Of a stretch of DNA of 8,425 nt, positions 1 to 6,041 are shown in pieces (positions within the stretch are counted from its first letter, which is position 1; each line of letters opens with the position of its first letter). Location: assembly GCA_016866575.1 (NCBI GenBank), contig VGMA01000069.1:1-8425 (forward strand). Direction: 5' to 3'. A program made the position numbers and the translations under genes. The DNA comes from Chlamydiota bacterium (GTDB lineage: Bacteria > Chlamydiota > Chlamydiia > Chlamydiales > VGMA01). The notes under the pieces were generated by a model. It was not told the DNA's origin, searched no databases, and worked only from the letters and a program-made list of their open reading frames with translations.

Positions 1-949
1 TTTCAAGTCTATCATTAGAGTAATCTACCGGCATGTGTACTCTGCCTTCGCCAATATCGCTATTTGCAGCTTGGAGTTTTAGCTCACCTTTATCAAAAAC
101 TAAGCGAACCGAATGGCTCACCTCAGATGTGAAAAGGGCAACTTGCTTAAGAAGGGATATGAGCTCTTCTCTATGAACTGAAATGCTCTGCATTGCATCT
201 TGCTTAGGTATTACTCTACGAAAATCAGGGAACTGTCCGACAAGAAGCTTAGAAACTACGGTTGTCCCTTCAAATTCAATAGAAATTTTGTCATGCATCA
301 AGCGCACATTGACAGCTTCATCCACGTCGAGAAGTCTTGTCATTTCTTCTACAGCTTTAAGAGGAACAATCATGCTGATTTTTTCAGCTGTATGGAAGCT
401 GATTTCATCATGCGTTTTCGCTAAACGCTTTCCATCTGTACCTACAAGGGTGATTTTTTCATTTTCAATTTCAACATAAACACCGCCCAAAACTTGTCTA
501 CTATCATCGCGAGCACAAGCAAAGGATGTCTTAGCGAATAATTCTTTAAGTCGTTTTCCCTGGATGCGGAAATTTTCAGCGTTGGAAAGATCTGGGAAGG
601 AGGGGAATTCACTTTTATCCATTCCATGGATGCGGAAATGAGACGAACCTGCGGTAATTAAAGCCACTCCGTCTGTTTTAGATTCAATAGTGATTTCTGA
701 GACGGTCATTTCACGAATAAGTTGAAAAAATCTTTTTGCCGGTAGGGTTAATGATCCTTCTTCAAACACCTTTGCAGGTGCTGCAGCTCTCATACTAACA
801 GTTAAATCTGTAGCGCTTAAGACTATTACTCCGTCAGCGACTTCGACGAGAACGTTAGATAAAACGGGGATAATTGGTTTGGTAGGAACAATACTTTGCA
901 AACGGCCAATAAGTGCGACTAGCTCTGATCTTTGTATTACAGCTTTCAT
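1..949 (-). CDS. dnaN: DNA polymerase III beta subunit (sliding clamp), 3' end cut by window edge
   Basis: This is the ring-shaped clamp that holds the replicative polymerase on DNA and recruits other repair and replication factors in the cytoplasm. I translated it from the ATG at 949-947. It opens MKAVIQRSELVALIGRLQS and continues with the family blocks ATDLTVS (about residues 45-51), FFQLIRE, GTDGKRLAK in the second domain, and EELISLLKQVALF with SHSVRL in the third. These match DnaN along the whole visible length with no frameshift. 316 codons are visible; the family is usually about 365-375 residues, so roughly the last 50, including the end of domain III, lie outside. A good ribosome site (AAAGGG, 5 nt before ATG) supports the start. 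It lies downstream of smpB on the same strand, across a 149 bp gap that suggests its own promoter. The wording resembles chlamydial DnaN as I remember it. Confidence 0.96.
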   Translation of the reverse strand, partial: MKAVIQRSELVALIGRLQSIVPTKPIIPVLSNVLVEVADGVIVLSATDLTVSMRAAAPAKVFEEGSLTLPAKRFFQLIREMTVSEITIESKTDGVALITAGSSHFRIHGMDKSEFPSFPDLSNAENFRIQGKRLKELFAKTSFACARDDSRQVLGGVYVEIENEKITLVGTDGKRLAKTHDEISFHTAEKISMIVPLKAVEEMTRLLDVDEAVNVRLMHDKISIEFEGTTVVSKLLVGQFPDFRRVIPKQDAMQSISVHREELISLLKQVALFTSEVSHSVRLVFDKGELKLQAANSDIGEGRVHMPVDYSNDRLE

Positions 950-954
950 GAAAA

Positions 955-960
955 CCCTTT
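955..960 (-). promoter_or_regulatory. Ribosome binding site of dnaN
   Basis: The minus strand reads AAAGGG ending 5 nt before the dnaN ATG. This is a near-ideal Shine-Dalgarno match and fixes the start codon at 949. Confidence 0.7.
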
Positions 961-982
961 TTAAAACGCAGCTCTAGACAAA

Positions 983-1016
983 ATATTATGTGAAAAATCA
1001 GTTCGTTTTGACTCAA
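983..1016 (-). promoter_or_regulatory. Possible dnaN promoter in the 149 bp smpB-dnaN gap
   Basis: The gap 950-1098 holds no gene. On the minus strand it contains CATAAT (985-990), overlapping TAATAT (983-988), downstream of TTGAGT (1011-1016). The 20 nt spacing from TTGAGT to CATAAT is longer than the usual 16-18 nt, so the -35 assignment is weak. The rest of the gap is AT-rich apart from a TACCGGTA palindrome at 1065-1072. I see no convincing intrinsic terminator for smpB. Confidence 0.3.
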
Positions 1017-1098
1017 TCTATTTGAGAAATTACGACGATTTTTGTGGCATAACTTGTCCGAAACTACCGGTAAAGCACTAGTTTAAAAAACAAACGGT

Positions 1099-1554
1099 TC
1101 ATCTGTCAAGATGTCTTTCTATCGTACGAGCGGCTTCTTTTTTCTTCAAAGCTGCCCTTTTATCGTGAAGTTTTTTTCCGATACAAACGCCAAGGCGGAC
1201 CTTGACAATCCCTTTTTTTAAATACAGGGAAAGAGCTACTAAAGTATAGCCTTTGATTTGTGTCATCTTCTTAAGTTTGGCGATTTCACCTTTATGGAGT
1301 AAAAGCTTTCGATCTCTTCTTTCTTCATGGTTATGAACATTGCCCATGGAATACGGAGGAATGTAGGCTTGTTTAAGAAAAGCCTCGTTATCTACGATAT
1401 CGACGTAATTGTCTTGTAGACTGCCATGCGCTTCGCGTAAAGATTTGATCTCTGTTCCGGTAAGGACAATACCTGCTTCTAAGGTATCTTCTACTTCGTA
1501 ATGATGATATGCGGATCTATTGGAGACTAGCTCCCCTTCTATCTTTCTTGCCAT
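1099..1554 (-). CDS. smpB: SsrA (tmRNA)-binding protein SmpB
   Basis: SmpB binds tmRNA and brings it to ribosomes stalled on broken mRNAs, starting trans-translation in the cytoplasm. The 151-residue protein has the normal family length and block order: a beginning VSNRSAYHHYEV, the EAGIVLTGTEIKSLRE block (about residues 26-41), YIPPYSMGNVHNHEERR (about 64-80), RKLLLHKGEI, and GKKLHDKRAALKKKEA in the basic C-terminal tail that enters the decoding centre. The tail is fully present. The ATG at 1554 is the natural start; no purine-rich ribosome site precedes it, and -10-like sequences lie only a few bases upstream, so the mRNA may have little or no leader. It sits between an orphan gene (upstream) and dnaN (downstream), all on the minus strand. 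No tmRNA gene is visible in the window. Confidence 0.96.
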   Translation of the reverse strand: MARKIEGELVSNRSAYHHYEVEDTLEAGIVLTGTEIKSLREAHGSLQDNYVDIVDNEAFLKQAYIPPYSMGNVHNHEERRDRKLLLHKGEIAKLKKMTQIKGYTLVALSLYLKKGIVKVRLGVCIGKKLHDKRAALKKKEAARTIERHLDR

Positions 1555-1561
1555 GACGACT

Positions 1562-1596
1562 AGTATAATAAAAGGGGATGTTCTTGTATCGGTAAA
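1562..1596 (-). promoter_or_regulatory. Candidate smpB promoter very close to the start codon
   Basis: Minus-strand TTTACC (1591-1596) is followed after 17 nt by TTTTAT (1568-1573). Better -10 matches, TATTAT (1565-1570) and TATACT (1562-1567), overlap it further downstream but lack a clear -35. Any of them puts transcription start within about 0-7 nt of the smpB ATG. No Shine-Dalgarno is present, which fits a very short or absent leader. The assignment is by eye only. Confidence 0.35.
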
Positions 1597-1628
1597 TTTA
1601 GATCATTTAGAAGAATCTATCTACCGGT
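1588..1628. other. Imperfect inverted repeat (hairpin) between the orphan gene and smpB
   Basis: The arms ATCGGTAAAT (1588-1597) and ATCTACCGGT (1619-1628) pair over most of ten positions, with one clear mismatch and one pair that is G.U on one strand and C.A on the other. An inner 4-bp arm (AGAT 1600-1603 with ATCT 1615-1618) extends the stem. It begins 2 nt past the stop codon of the upstream orphan gene. On the minus strand a short T-rich stretch follows only about 15 nt later, so this is not a classical intrinsic terminator; it could protect a 3' end or be an operator. Confidence 0.4.
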
Positions 1629-1629
1629 G

Positions 1630-1968
1630 TTATTTTAGACGTTTTGTTATCGTGTACGTCTCATAATCTGCGCTTGGCCGCCATGTAAAGAGGTAATTTT
1701 TTAGCTCAGGCAAATCAGATAGGCCGCTTTCTCGAATCCGCATAGCAGCTATAACAAGGCGTGGTTTAACAACAGCTATACCAGCAGGAAAATCGATATC
1801 AGCTTTATGGATTCTTGTCACAAAGTACTTATCATTAGGTGTGTAATTTACATCAAAAATCGAATCTGGAAAAAGGGGAGAGGATCCAAATCGATCAATG
1901 CGCAAATCTGATACTTGAGATGCATTTAAGCATACTTGGTGATTGAATTGAATAGGACTAATAGACAT
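1630..1968 (-). CDS. Hypothetical protein, 112 residues, family not recognised
   Basis: I do not recognise this protein. It opens MSISPIQFNHQVCLNASQ and ends in the basic TITKRLK. There is no signal peptide, membrane segment, coiled coil or metal-binding motif that I can see; one cysteine (residue 13) is present. The composition is that of a soluble, mixed alpha/beta small protein, with hydrophobic stretches such as AGIAVVKPRLVIAAMRI (about 62-78) that look like buried beta-strands rather than a membrane span. Support for it being real: an open frame between genes on the same strand, an extended -10 promoter candidate about 32 nt upstream, a weak GGG ribosome site 5 nt before the ATG, and a hairpin just after the stop. 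It may be lineage-restricted or a small effector-like protein; both ideas are speculation. Confidence 0.65.
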   Translation of the reverse strand: MSISPIQFNHQVCLNASQVSDLRIDRFGSSPLFPDSIFDVNYTPNDKYFVTRIHKADIDFPAGIAVVKPRLVIAAMRIRESGLSDLPELKNYLFTWRPSADYETYTITKRLK

Positions 1969-1999
1969 ATAAACCCATTTTTAATTTTTAGATTTATAT

Positions 2000-2008
2000 A
2001 TTATATCA
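2000..2008 (-). promoter_or_regulatory. Extended -10 promoter element for the 112-residue orphan
   Basis: The minus strand reads TGATATAAT, a perfect TGnTATAAT extended -10. I see no good -35, which extended -10 promoters do not strictly need. Predicted transcription start is near 1993, giving a leader of about 25 nt. The surrounding 48 bp gap (1969-2016) is almost pure AT, so a chance match is possible. Confidence 0.5.
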
Positions 2009-2016
2009 AATTAAAA

Positions 2017-2607
2017 CTAAAAAATATAGCCTATTATTAATTTCAAGCCTACAATACCTACCAAAATATAGGCAACGTGCTCTAAAAAAGGCTTTTTTTC
2101 GAGTAATTCGATCATAAATTTGGAAAAAAAGCGCATAGTTACCATCCCTAAAATCCCGGCAACATAGATAATCCAGGTTTTTTCAAATAATATTTTAGGG
2201 GGATAGAAAAGCAGAAGTACAGCAAAAGAGCTTAATATCGAGTCTATTGCAAAAATAATATCAGCTCCTTCAATAAGAGCAACTGTTTTCCAAAAATTTG
2301 GTTTATATAGCTGTTCTATATTATAAACTTTTTTCTTCAAAAAATGGTGAATGGCTATGTAAAGCAAATAGCCTCCACCTATAAGGACAATCCATTCAAA
2401 TTTAAGAAAAAAAGCTGTAAAGCCTACAACAAGAGCTCTAAGGACAAATCCTGTAGAAATTCCTACCCAAAGAGCTTTTGCTTGCTCTTCTTTAGGGAGT
2501 TTTTTTGCAATTACCGCAATAACTGCTGCGTTATCGATTGATAAAAACGCTTCTAATAAAAATAAGAAAAAGAGGATAACTAGATCGAATACATCAAAGG
2601 TTTGCAT
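2017..2607 (-). CDS. TerC-family integral membrane protein (probable metal-ion transporter)
   Basis: TerC-family proteins are inner-membrane transporters; studied members such as Alx export Mn2+ or supply metal to exported proteins. The 196-residue product is mostly hydrophobic, with about six to seven membrane segments. Family hallmarks are in place: EAFLSIDNA (residues 19-27) with acidic E19 and D25 in the first segment, and EGADIIFAIDSI (113-124) with E113, D116 and D122. These acidic membrane residues are the expected metal and proton sites. I chose the ATG at 2607 because AGAGAAG precedes it; a frame extension to a TTG at 2628 adds seven residues, has no ribosome site and would run into the divergent GGQ gene. 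Only 9 bp separate the two divergent start codons. Substrate is inferred from the family; tellurite resistance is not implied. Confidence 0.88.
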   Translation of the reverse strand: MQTFDVFDLVILFFLFLLEAFLSIDNAAVIAVIAKKLPKEEQAKALWVGISTGFVLRALVVGFTAFFLKFEWIVLIGGGYLLYIAIHHFLKKKVYNIEQLYKPNFWKTVALIEGADIIFAIDSILSSFAVLLLFYPPKILFEKTWIIYVAGILGMVTMRFFSKFMIELLEKKPFLEHVAYILVGIVGLKLIIGYIF

Positions 2608-2609
2608 AA

Positions 2610-2616
2610 CTTCTCT
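2610..2616 (-). promoter_or_regulatory. Ribosome binding site that decides the terC-like start
   Basis: Minus-strand AGAGAAG lies 2 nt before the ATG at 2607, with its GAGA core about 4 nt away. It favours this ATG over the upstream TTG at 2628, which follows a pyrimidine-rich stretch. The site fills most of the 9 bp gap to the divergent gene. Confidence 0.5.
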
Positions 2617-2961
2617 ATGGCAGTTCAAGATAAAAAAGTCCAGGCGTTAAAAGAAGAATTTCTTGAATTCGGTATTTTAGAAAAAGATATTGAGGAAAAA
2701 TTTGTTAAAGGAAGTGGTAGTGGAGGGCAAAAAATCAACAAAACCTCATCTACGGTTTATCTTAAGCATCTTCCTACAGGAATAGAGGTAAAGTGTGGCA
2801 AAGAAAGAGAGCGTGAAACCAACAGATTTTTAGCTAGAAGGCTTTTAATCGATAGGTTCAAAGAAGAAATTCTCGGCATAAAAAGTAAAAAAACCGTGGC
2901 TTTAGAGAAAATCAAAAAGCAAAAAAAACGGAGAGAGCGAAGATCAAAAGAGCTAGATTGA
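2617..2961 (+). CDS. Stand-alone RF-1-domain (GGQ) protein, probable ribosome-rescue peptidyl-tRNA hydrolase
   Basis: The 114-residue protein is a release-factor catalytic domain without the codon-recognition domains of RF1/RF2 (about 360 residues). KGSGSGGQKINKTSS (31-45) carries the GGQ triad at 36-38, whose glutamine places water to cleave peptidyl-tRNA. HLPTGIEVKC (51-60) and the ETNRFLARRLL block (67-77) complete the domain. The tail from about residue 90 is strongly basic (KKQKKRRERR at 100-109), as in factors that insert a tail into an empty mRNA channel. The order of motifs reminds me more of mitochondrial MTRFR (C12orf65) than of ArfB/YaeJ. I chose ATG 2617; a TTG at 2602 would add five residues, and neither has a well-placed ribosome site (AAAGG at 2596-2600 is too far or too near). 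It is the only plus-strand gene, divergent from the terC-like gene and convergent with the RND operon. Confidence 0.88.
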   Translation: MAVQDKKVQALKEEFLEFGILEKDIEEKFVKGSGSGGQKINKTSSTVYLKHLPTGIEVKCGKERERETNRFLARRLLIDRFKEEILGIKSKKTVALEKIKKQKKRRERRSKELD

Positions 2962-2979
2962 TCTGTTTTTTATTTTTTT
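2941..2979 (+). terminator. Intrinsic terminator overlapping the stop of the GGQ gene
   Basis: A perfect 7-bp stem, AGATCAA (2941-2947) with TTGATCT (2958-2964), encloses a 10-nt loop and is followed by TGTTTTTTATTTTTTT. The stem is AT-rich, so weak, but the U-tract is long. The right arm contains the TGA stop. It sits between convergent genes whose stops are 8 bp apart. On the opposite strand no U-tract follows the stem, so it should act mainly on plus-strand transcripts. Confidence 0.6.
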
Positions 2980-5900
2980 AAAATCTTTTCTCTAAATTTG
3001 CACATATAGCAAAACATGCAGGGTATCACAAAAAGGGTTACAGCTTGAGAAAAAATAAGCCCTCCTACAACAACAATGCCAAGAGGCGCTCTTCCTTCTG
3101 CTATTGTTCCGCCAATACCCAACGCAACGGGAATAGAGCCCATCATCGTTGCTAAAGTTGTCATCATGATAGGGCGAAATCTTGTTTCACAAGCATTGTA
3201 TATGGCTTCATCAACACCAAGCCCTTTTTGCATCTCTTCAAGCGCGAAATCAACAAGAAGAATGCCGTTTTTCATCACAATACCAAGAAGCATAATGATC
3301 CCGATCAGCCCATAAATAGAAAGTGTTTTTCCACATAATAAAAGTGAAAAAAGCCCACCCAATATCGCAACGGGTATAGCTGATAGCGGGCTTAAAGGGT
3401 GTATAAAATCTTCGTAGAGTATTCCTAATATAATATAGATCACAAAAATGGAGGCAAAAACCAGAACGATAAAAGTCTCTGTCGATTTCTTAAATTCTTG
3501 GGTATTTCCTGCTATTGATCCCATTACATCATCAGGCAATACCTCTTTAGCAAGATTTTCTACTTTGTTAACAGCTACACTTAGTGGCACACCTGGTGCA
3601 TTATCGAATACGACAGTTACAGAGGGTAATGCATTGATATGATTGACAGTTTCTGGTTTTGTGATGATTTGGCTGTCGATGATCGATTCAATAGCGGTTG
3701 TTTTGGTGTATAAATTTTTTAAATTTGAGGGGTTTTGATCAAAATCAGGTAAGCTTTCTAAGATGACGTAGTAAGTGTTTTCTGAAGCATTAATTTTGGA
3801 TATGTACGTTTCTCCATAAGCGTAGGCAAAAGTATTTTCTATGTCTAGCGCACTAATATTGTTGTATGCTTTTGCTTGATCTCTAAGAAGTTTTACATGC
3901 AGTGTAGGGGAGTTTGGCTGAAAATTAGAATTGACGTTTGTGATTTCAGGTATTTGCTGCAGCTTGTCAATAAATTCGCTAGCAGCATGGTAAAGAGACT
4001 GATCGTTAAAACTTTGCAATGTATACTGATAATTTGCTTTACCTGATTGACCATCACCTATTTGTAAATTGATCAAAGGATATGCTTTCATAGCAAAGTT
4101 AGCACCTATCACATTTTCATTTACACTCTCTTGGATTTGTTTAATACAGCTCCATATATCTGGTCTTTTGTTTCTTTCCACAAGATTGATAAAAAAAACA
4201 GATTGGTTGTCTGTTGGTGTGCTTTGTAGTTTTGCAAAAGAATCGATATAAGGGCTTTCGATACATGTATCTGAAATTTCTTTCATATATTGAGACATTT
4301 TAGCAGGAGATGTCCCCTCAGGGGCCTGAGCGAATCCTTGAATAATCCCCAAATCTTCAGGCGGTAAAAACTCTCGAGGTATGATCAAGAGAAACATCAT
4401 CGATAATACTACACATAAACTACCGAATCCAAATATCCAAATCTTACGTTTTAAGGCCCATTTAAGAAGAGGCAGGTAGAAATCTACCATTTTTTGGTTC
4501 AAAAGATAGGAAAATTTTTCCACTTTTCCCTTACGTCCTTCTTCTCTTGCAGGAATAAAACGGCTGCAGAGCATGGGAGTAAGAGAAAGGGAAATAACAG
4601 CAGATAAAAGGACTGAAATGAGTATTACAGCAGCAAATTCATGAAACATTTGCCCTATGGCGCCTTGAATAAAGAGCATGGGTATAAACACAGCGGCAAG
4701 ACAAAGCGATATTGAAACAACGGTGATAATAATTTGAAAAGAACCTTCAATAGCTCCTTCGTAGGGAGTTAGACCCTTTTTTTGAATAAAACGGACGCAA
4801 TTTTCAAGAACCACGATCGCATCGTCTACTAAAAAACCAATACCTAAAGTGATCGCTGATAAGGAAAGGATGTCTAAACTGTATCCAAAGGCATACATGA
4901 AAATAAAGGTGCCGATGATCGTGATAGGGATGGTAATAAGCGGTATGATGCTATCTTTAATTTTCCCTAAGTATAGATAAACTACGAAAACAACTAGAAA
5001 AAAAGCGACTAGCAGCGTAAGTTTTACATCTTCTACAGCTTCTAGTATCCAAGTTTGCAGCGTAAAAGGGACAGACATCGATATCCCTTGAGGAAGCTGC
5101 GTTTTTAATACATCGACTAAAGAGGTGATATCTTTACAAACATCAACTGTATTGTAGCCTCGACTTCTGTATATTGCGATAACAGCTGAATTTTCCCCTT
5201 CAGGGTATTGTTTAGTAAGCCAAGAAAAAACCTGCTTATCATTTTGTGGACTATCGAATGCATGGCCTATATCAGAAAGTCTTACAGGTTGCTTATCTTG
5301 ATATTTGATGATCAATGAATTGTATTCTTTAGCGCTGCGAATTTGTCCATCTACAATGGTTGAAATGCTTTTGTTTGGACCATAAAATTTACCGGTAGGT
5401 CTCATGGGGTTTTGATTAGAAATAGCGTAGGCTACTTCTTCTAAAGAGACCTCTTTTGCAGCACACGCTTCGGGATCTATTTGAACTCTCACGGCGTAGG
5501 GATAGCCAAAAACTTCGATATTTGCAACCCCTTCTATCGTACCTATTTGCTGGCCTAAAAAATTAAAGCCATATTCATACAAACTCCAAGAGGGGAGGTT
5601 AGGGGAATGCAAAACCAAGTAGTATATCGGAGTATCAGAGGGATTGACTTTTGTGTACGTGGGGTTTTGAGGAAGATCATTTGGAAGTTGCGCTAAAGCT
5701 TTTTGTATAGCTTCTTCTGTTTCTTGCGCTCCTACGTTGATGTCGACATCTAGATGGAAAGTCAAAATAATCGAAGTAGACTCATAGGTATTTGAAGAGC
5801 TCACCATTTTGATCCCTTCCATGAGCAAAAACTGCCGCTCTAAAGGAGATGATATGAGCTTTGCCATGGTATCAGAGCTAGCTCCCGGGTAGCTCACATT

Positions 5901-6041
5901 GACTTCAATCGTAGGATAGCTAATCGATGGTATGCTAGAAACTGGCAATTTGGCATAACAGATCAGACCAAAAACGACCAAAAGCACCATCAAAAGAGTT
6001 GTCATCACAGGTCGTTTGATAAATGGAAGTGAAAGATTCAT
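2970..6041 (-). CDS. RND-family efflux pump, inner-membrane permease (AcrB/MdtB-C type)
   Basis: This 1023-residue protein should be the proton-driven pump of a tripartite efflux system, normally a trimer that takes drugs, bile salts or other amphiphiles from the periplasm and inner leaflet. It has the full RND layout: an N-terminal membrane helix (about 11-30), a large periplasmic loop to about 338, a helix bundle (about 340-560), a second periplasmic loop to about 853 and a final helix bundle. Proton-relay residues match AcrB: D406-D407 in GFLVDDAIVVLEN, K924 in IVMKNGILLVDF, R954 and T961 in RFRPIMMTT. The YEDFIHPLSPLSAIP block (876-890) is closer to MdtB/MdtC than to AcrB. The ATG overlaps the stop of the upstream fusion-protein gene (ATGA), implying coupled translation. 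Odd: a C-x2-C-x2-C cluster at 1008-1014 near the C-terminus. Substrate is unknown. Confidence 0.95.
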   Translation of the reverse strand: MNLSLPFIKRPVMTTLLMVLLVVFGLICYAKLPVSSIPSISYPTIEVNVSYPGASSDTMAKLISSPLERQFLLMEGIKMVSSSNTYESTSIILTFHLDVDINVGAQETEEAIQKALAQLPNDLPQNPTYTKVNPSDTPIYYLVLHSPNLPSWSLYEYGFNFLGQQIGTIEGVANIEVFGYPYAVRVQIDPEACAAKEVSLEEVAYAISNQNPMRPTGKFYGPNKSISTIVDGQIRSAKEYNSLIIKYQDKQPVRLSDIGHAFDSPQNDKQVFSWLTKQYPEGENSAVIAIYRSRGYNTVDVCKDITSLVDVLKTQLPQGISMSVPFTLQTWILEAVEDVKLTLLVAFFLVVFVVYLYLGKIKDSIIPLITIPITIIGTFIFMYAFGYSLDILSLSAITLGIGFLVDDAIVVLENCVRFIQKKGLTPYEGAIEGSFQIIITVVSISLCLAAVFIPMLFIQGAIGQMFHEFAAVILISVLLSAVISLSLTPMLCSRFIPAREEGRKGKVEKFSYLLNQKMVDFYLPLLKWALKRKIWIFGFGSLCVVLSMMFLLIIPREFLPPEDLGIIQGFAQAPEGTSPAKMSQYMKEISDTCIESPYIDSFAKLQSTPTDNQSVFFINLVERNKRPDIWSCIKQIQESVNENVIGANFAMKAYPLINLQIGDGQSGKANYQYTLQSFNDQSLYHAASEFIDKLQQIPEITNVNSNFQPNSPTLHVKLLRDQAKAYNNISALDIENTFAYAYGETYISKINASENTYYVILESLPDFDQNPSNLKNLYTKTTAIESIIDSQIITKPETVNHINALPSVTVVFDNAPGVPLSVAVNKVENLAKEVLPDDVMGSIAGNTQEFKKSTETFIVLVFASIFVIYIILGILYEDFIHPLSPLSAIPVAILGGLFSLLLCGKTLSIYGLIGIIMLLGIVMKNGILLVDFALEEMQKGLGVDEAIYNACETRFRPIMMTTLATMMGSIPVALGIGGTIAEGRAPLGIVVVGGLIFSQAVTLFVIPCMFCYMCKFREKILKK

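Noticed and set aside
183..479. Plus-strand open frame of 98 codons, and a second one at 200-424
   Set aside because: Both lie antisense inside dnaN, which is supported along its whole visible length; the translations are low-complexity serine/threonine-rich shadows.
442..627. Minus-strand 61-codon frame inside dnaN
   Set aside because: It is in another frame of the same strand as dnaN and has no recognisable product.
1993..2006. AT-rich near-palindrome TTTATATATTATAT as a possible origin or AT-rich unwinding element
   Set aside because: It is short, has no DnaA-box-like repeats nearby, and is better explained by the extended -10 of the orphan gene. Proximity of dnaN alone is not evidence of an origin in chlamydiae.
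2344..2541. Plus-strand 65-codon frame
   Set aside because: Antisense to the terC-like gene, with lysine/asparagine-rich shadow composition.
3076..4251. Three plus-strand frames (3076-3315, 3448-3642, 4069-4251)
   Set aside because: All are antisense shadows of the RND pump gene.
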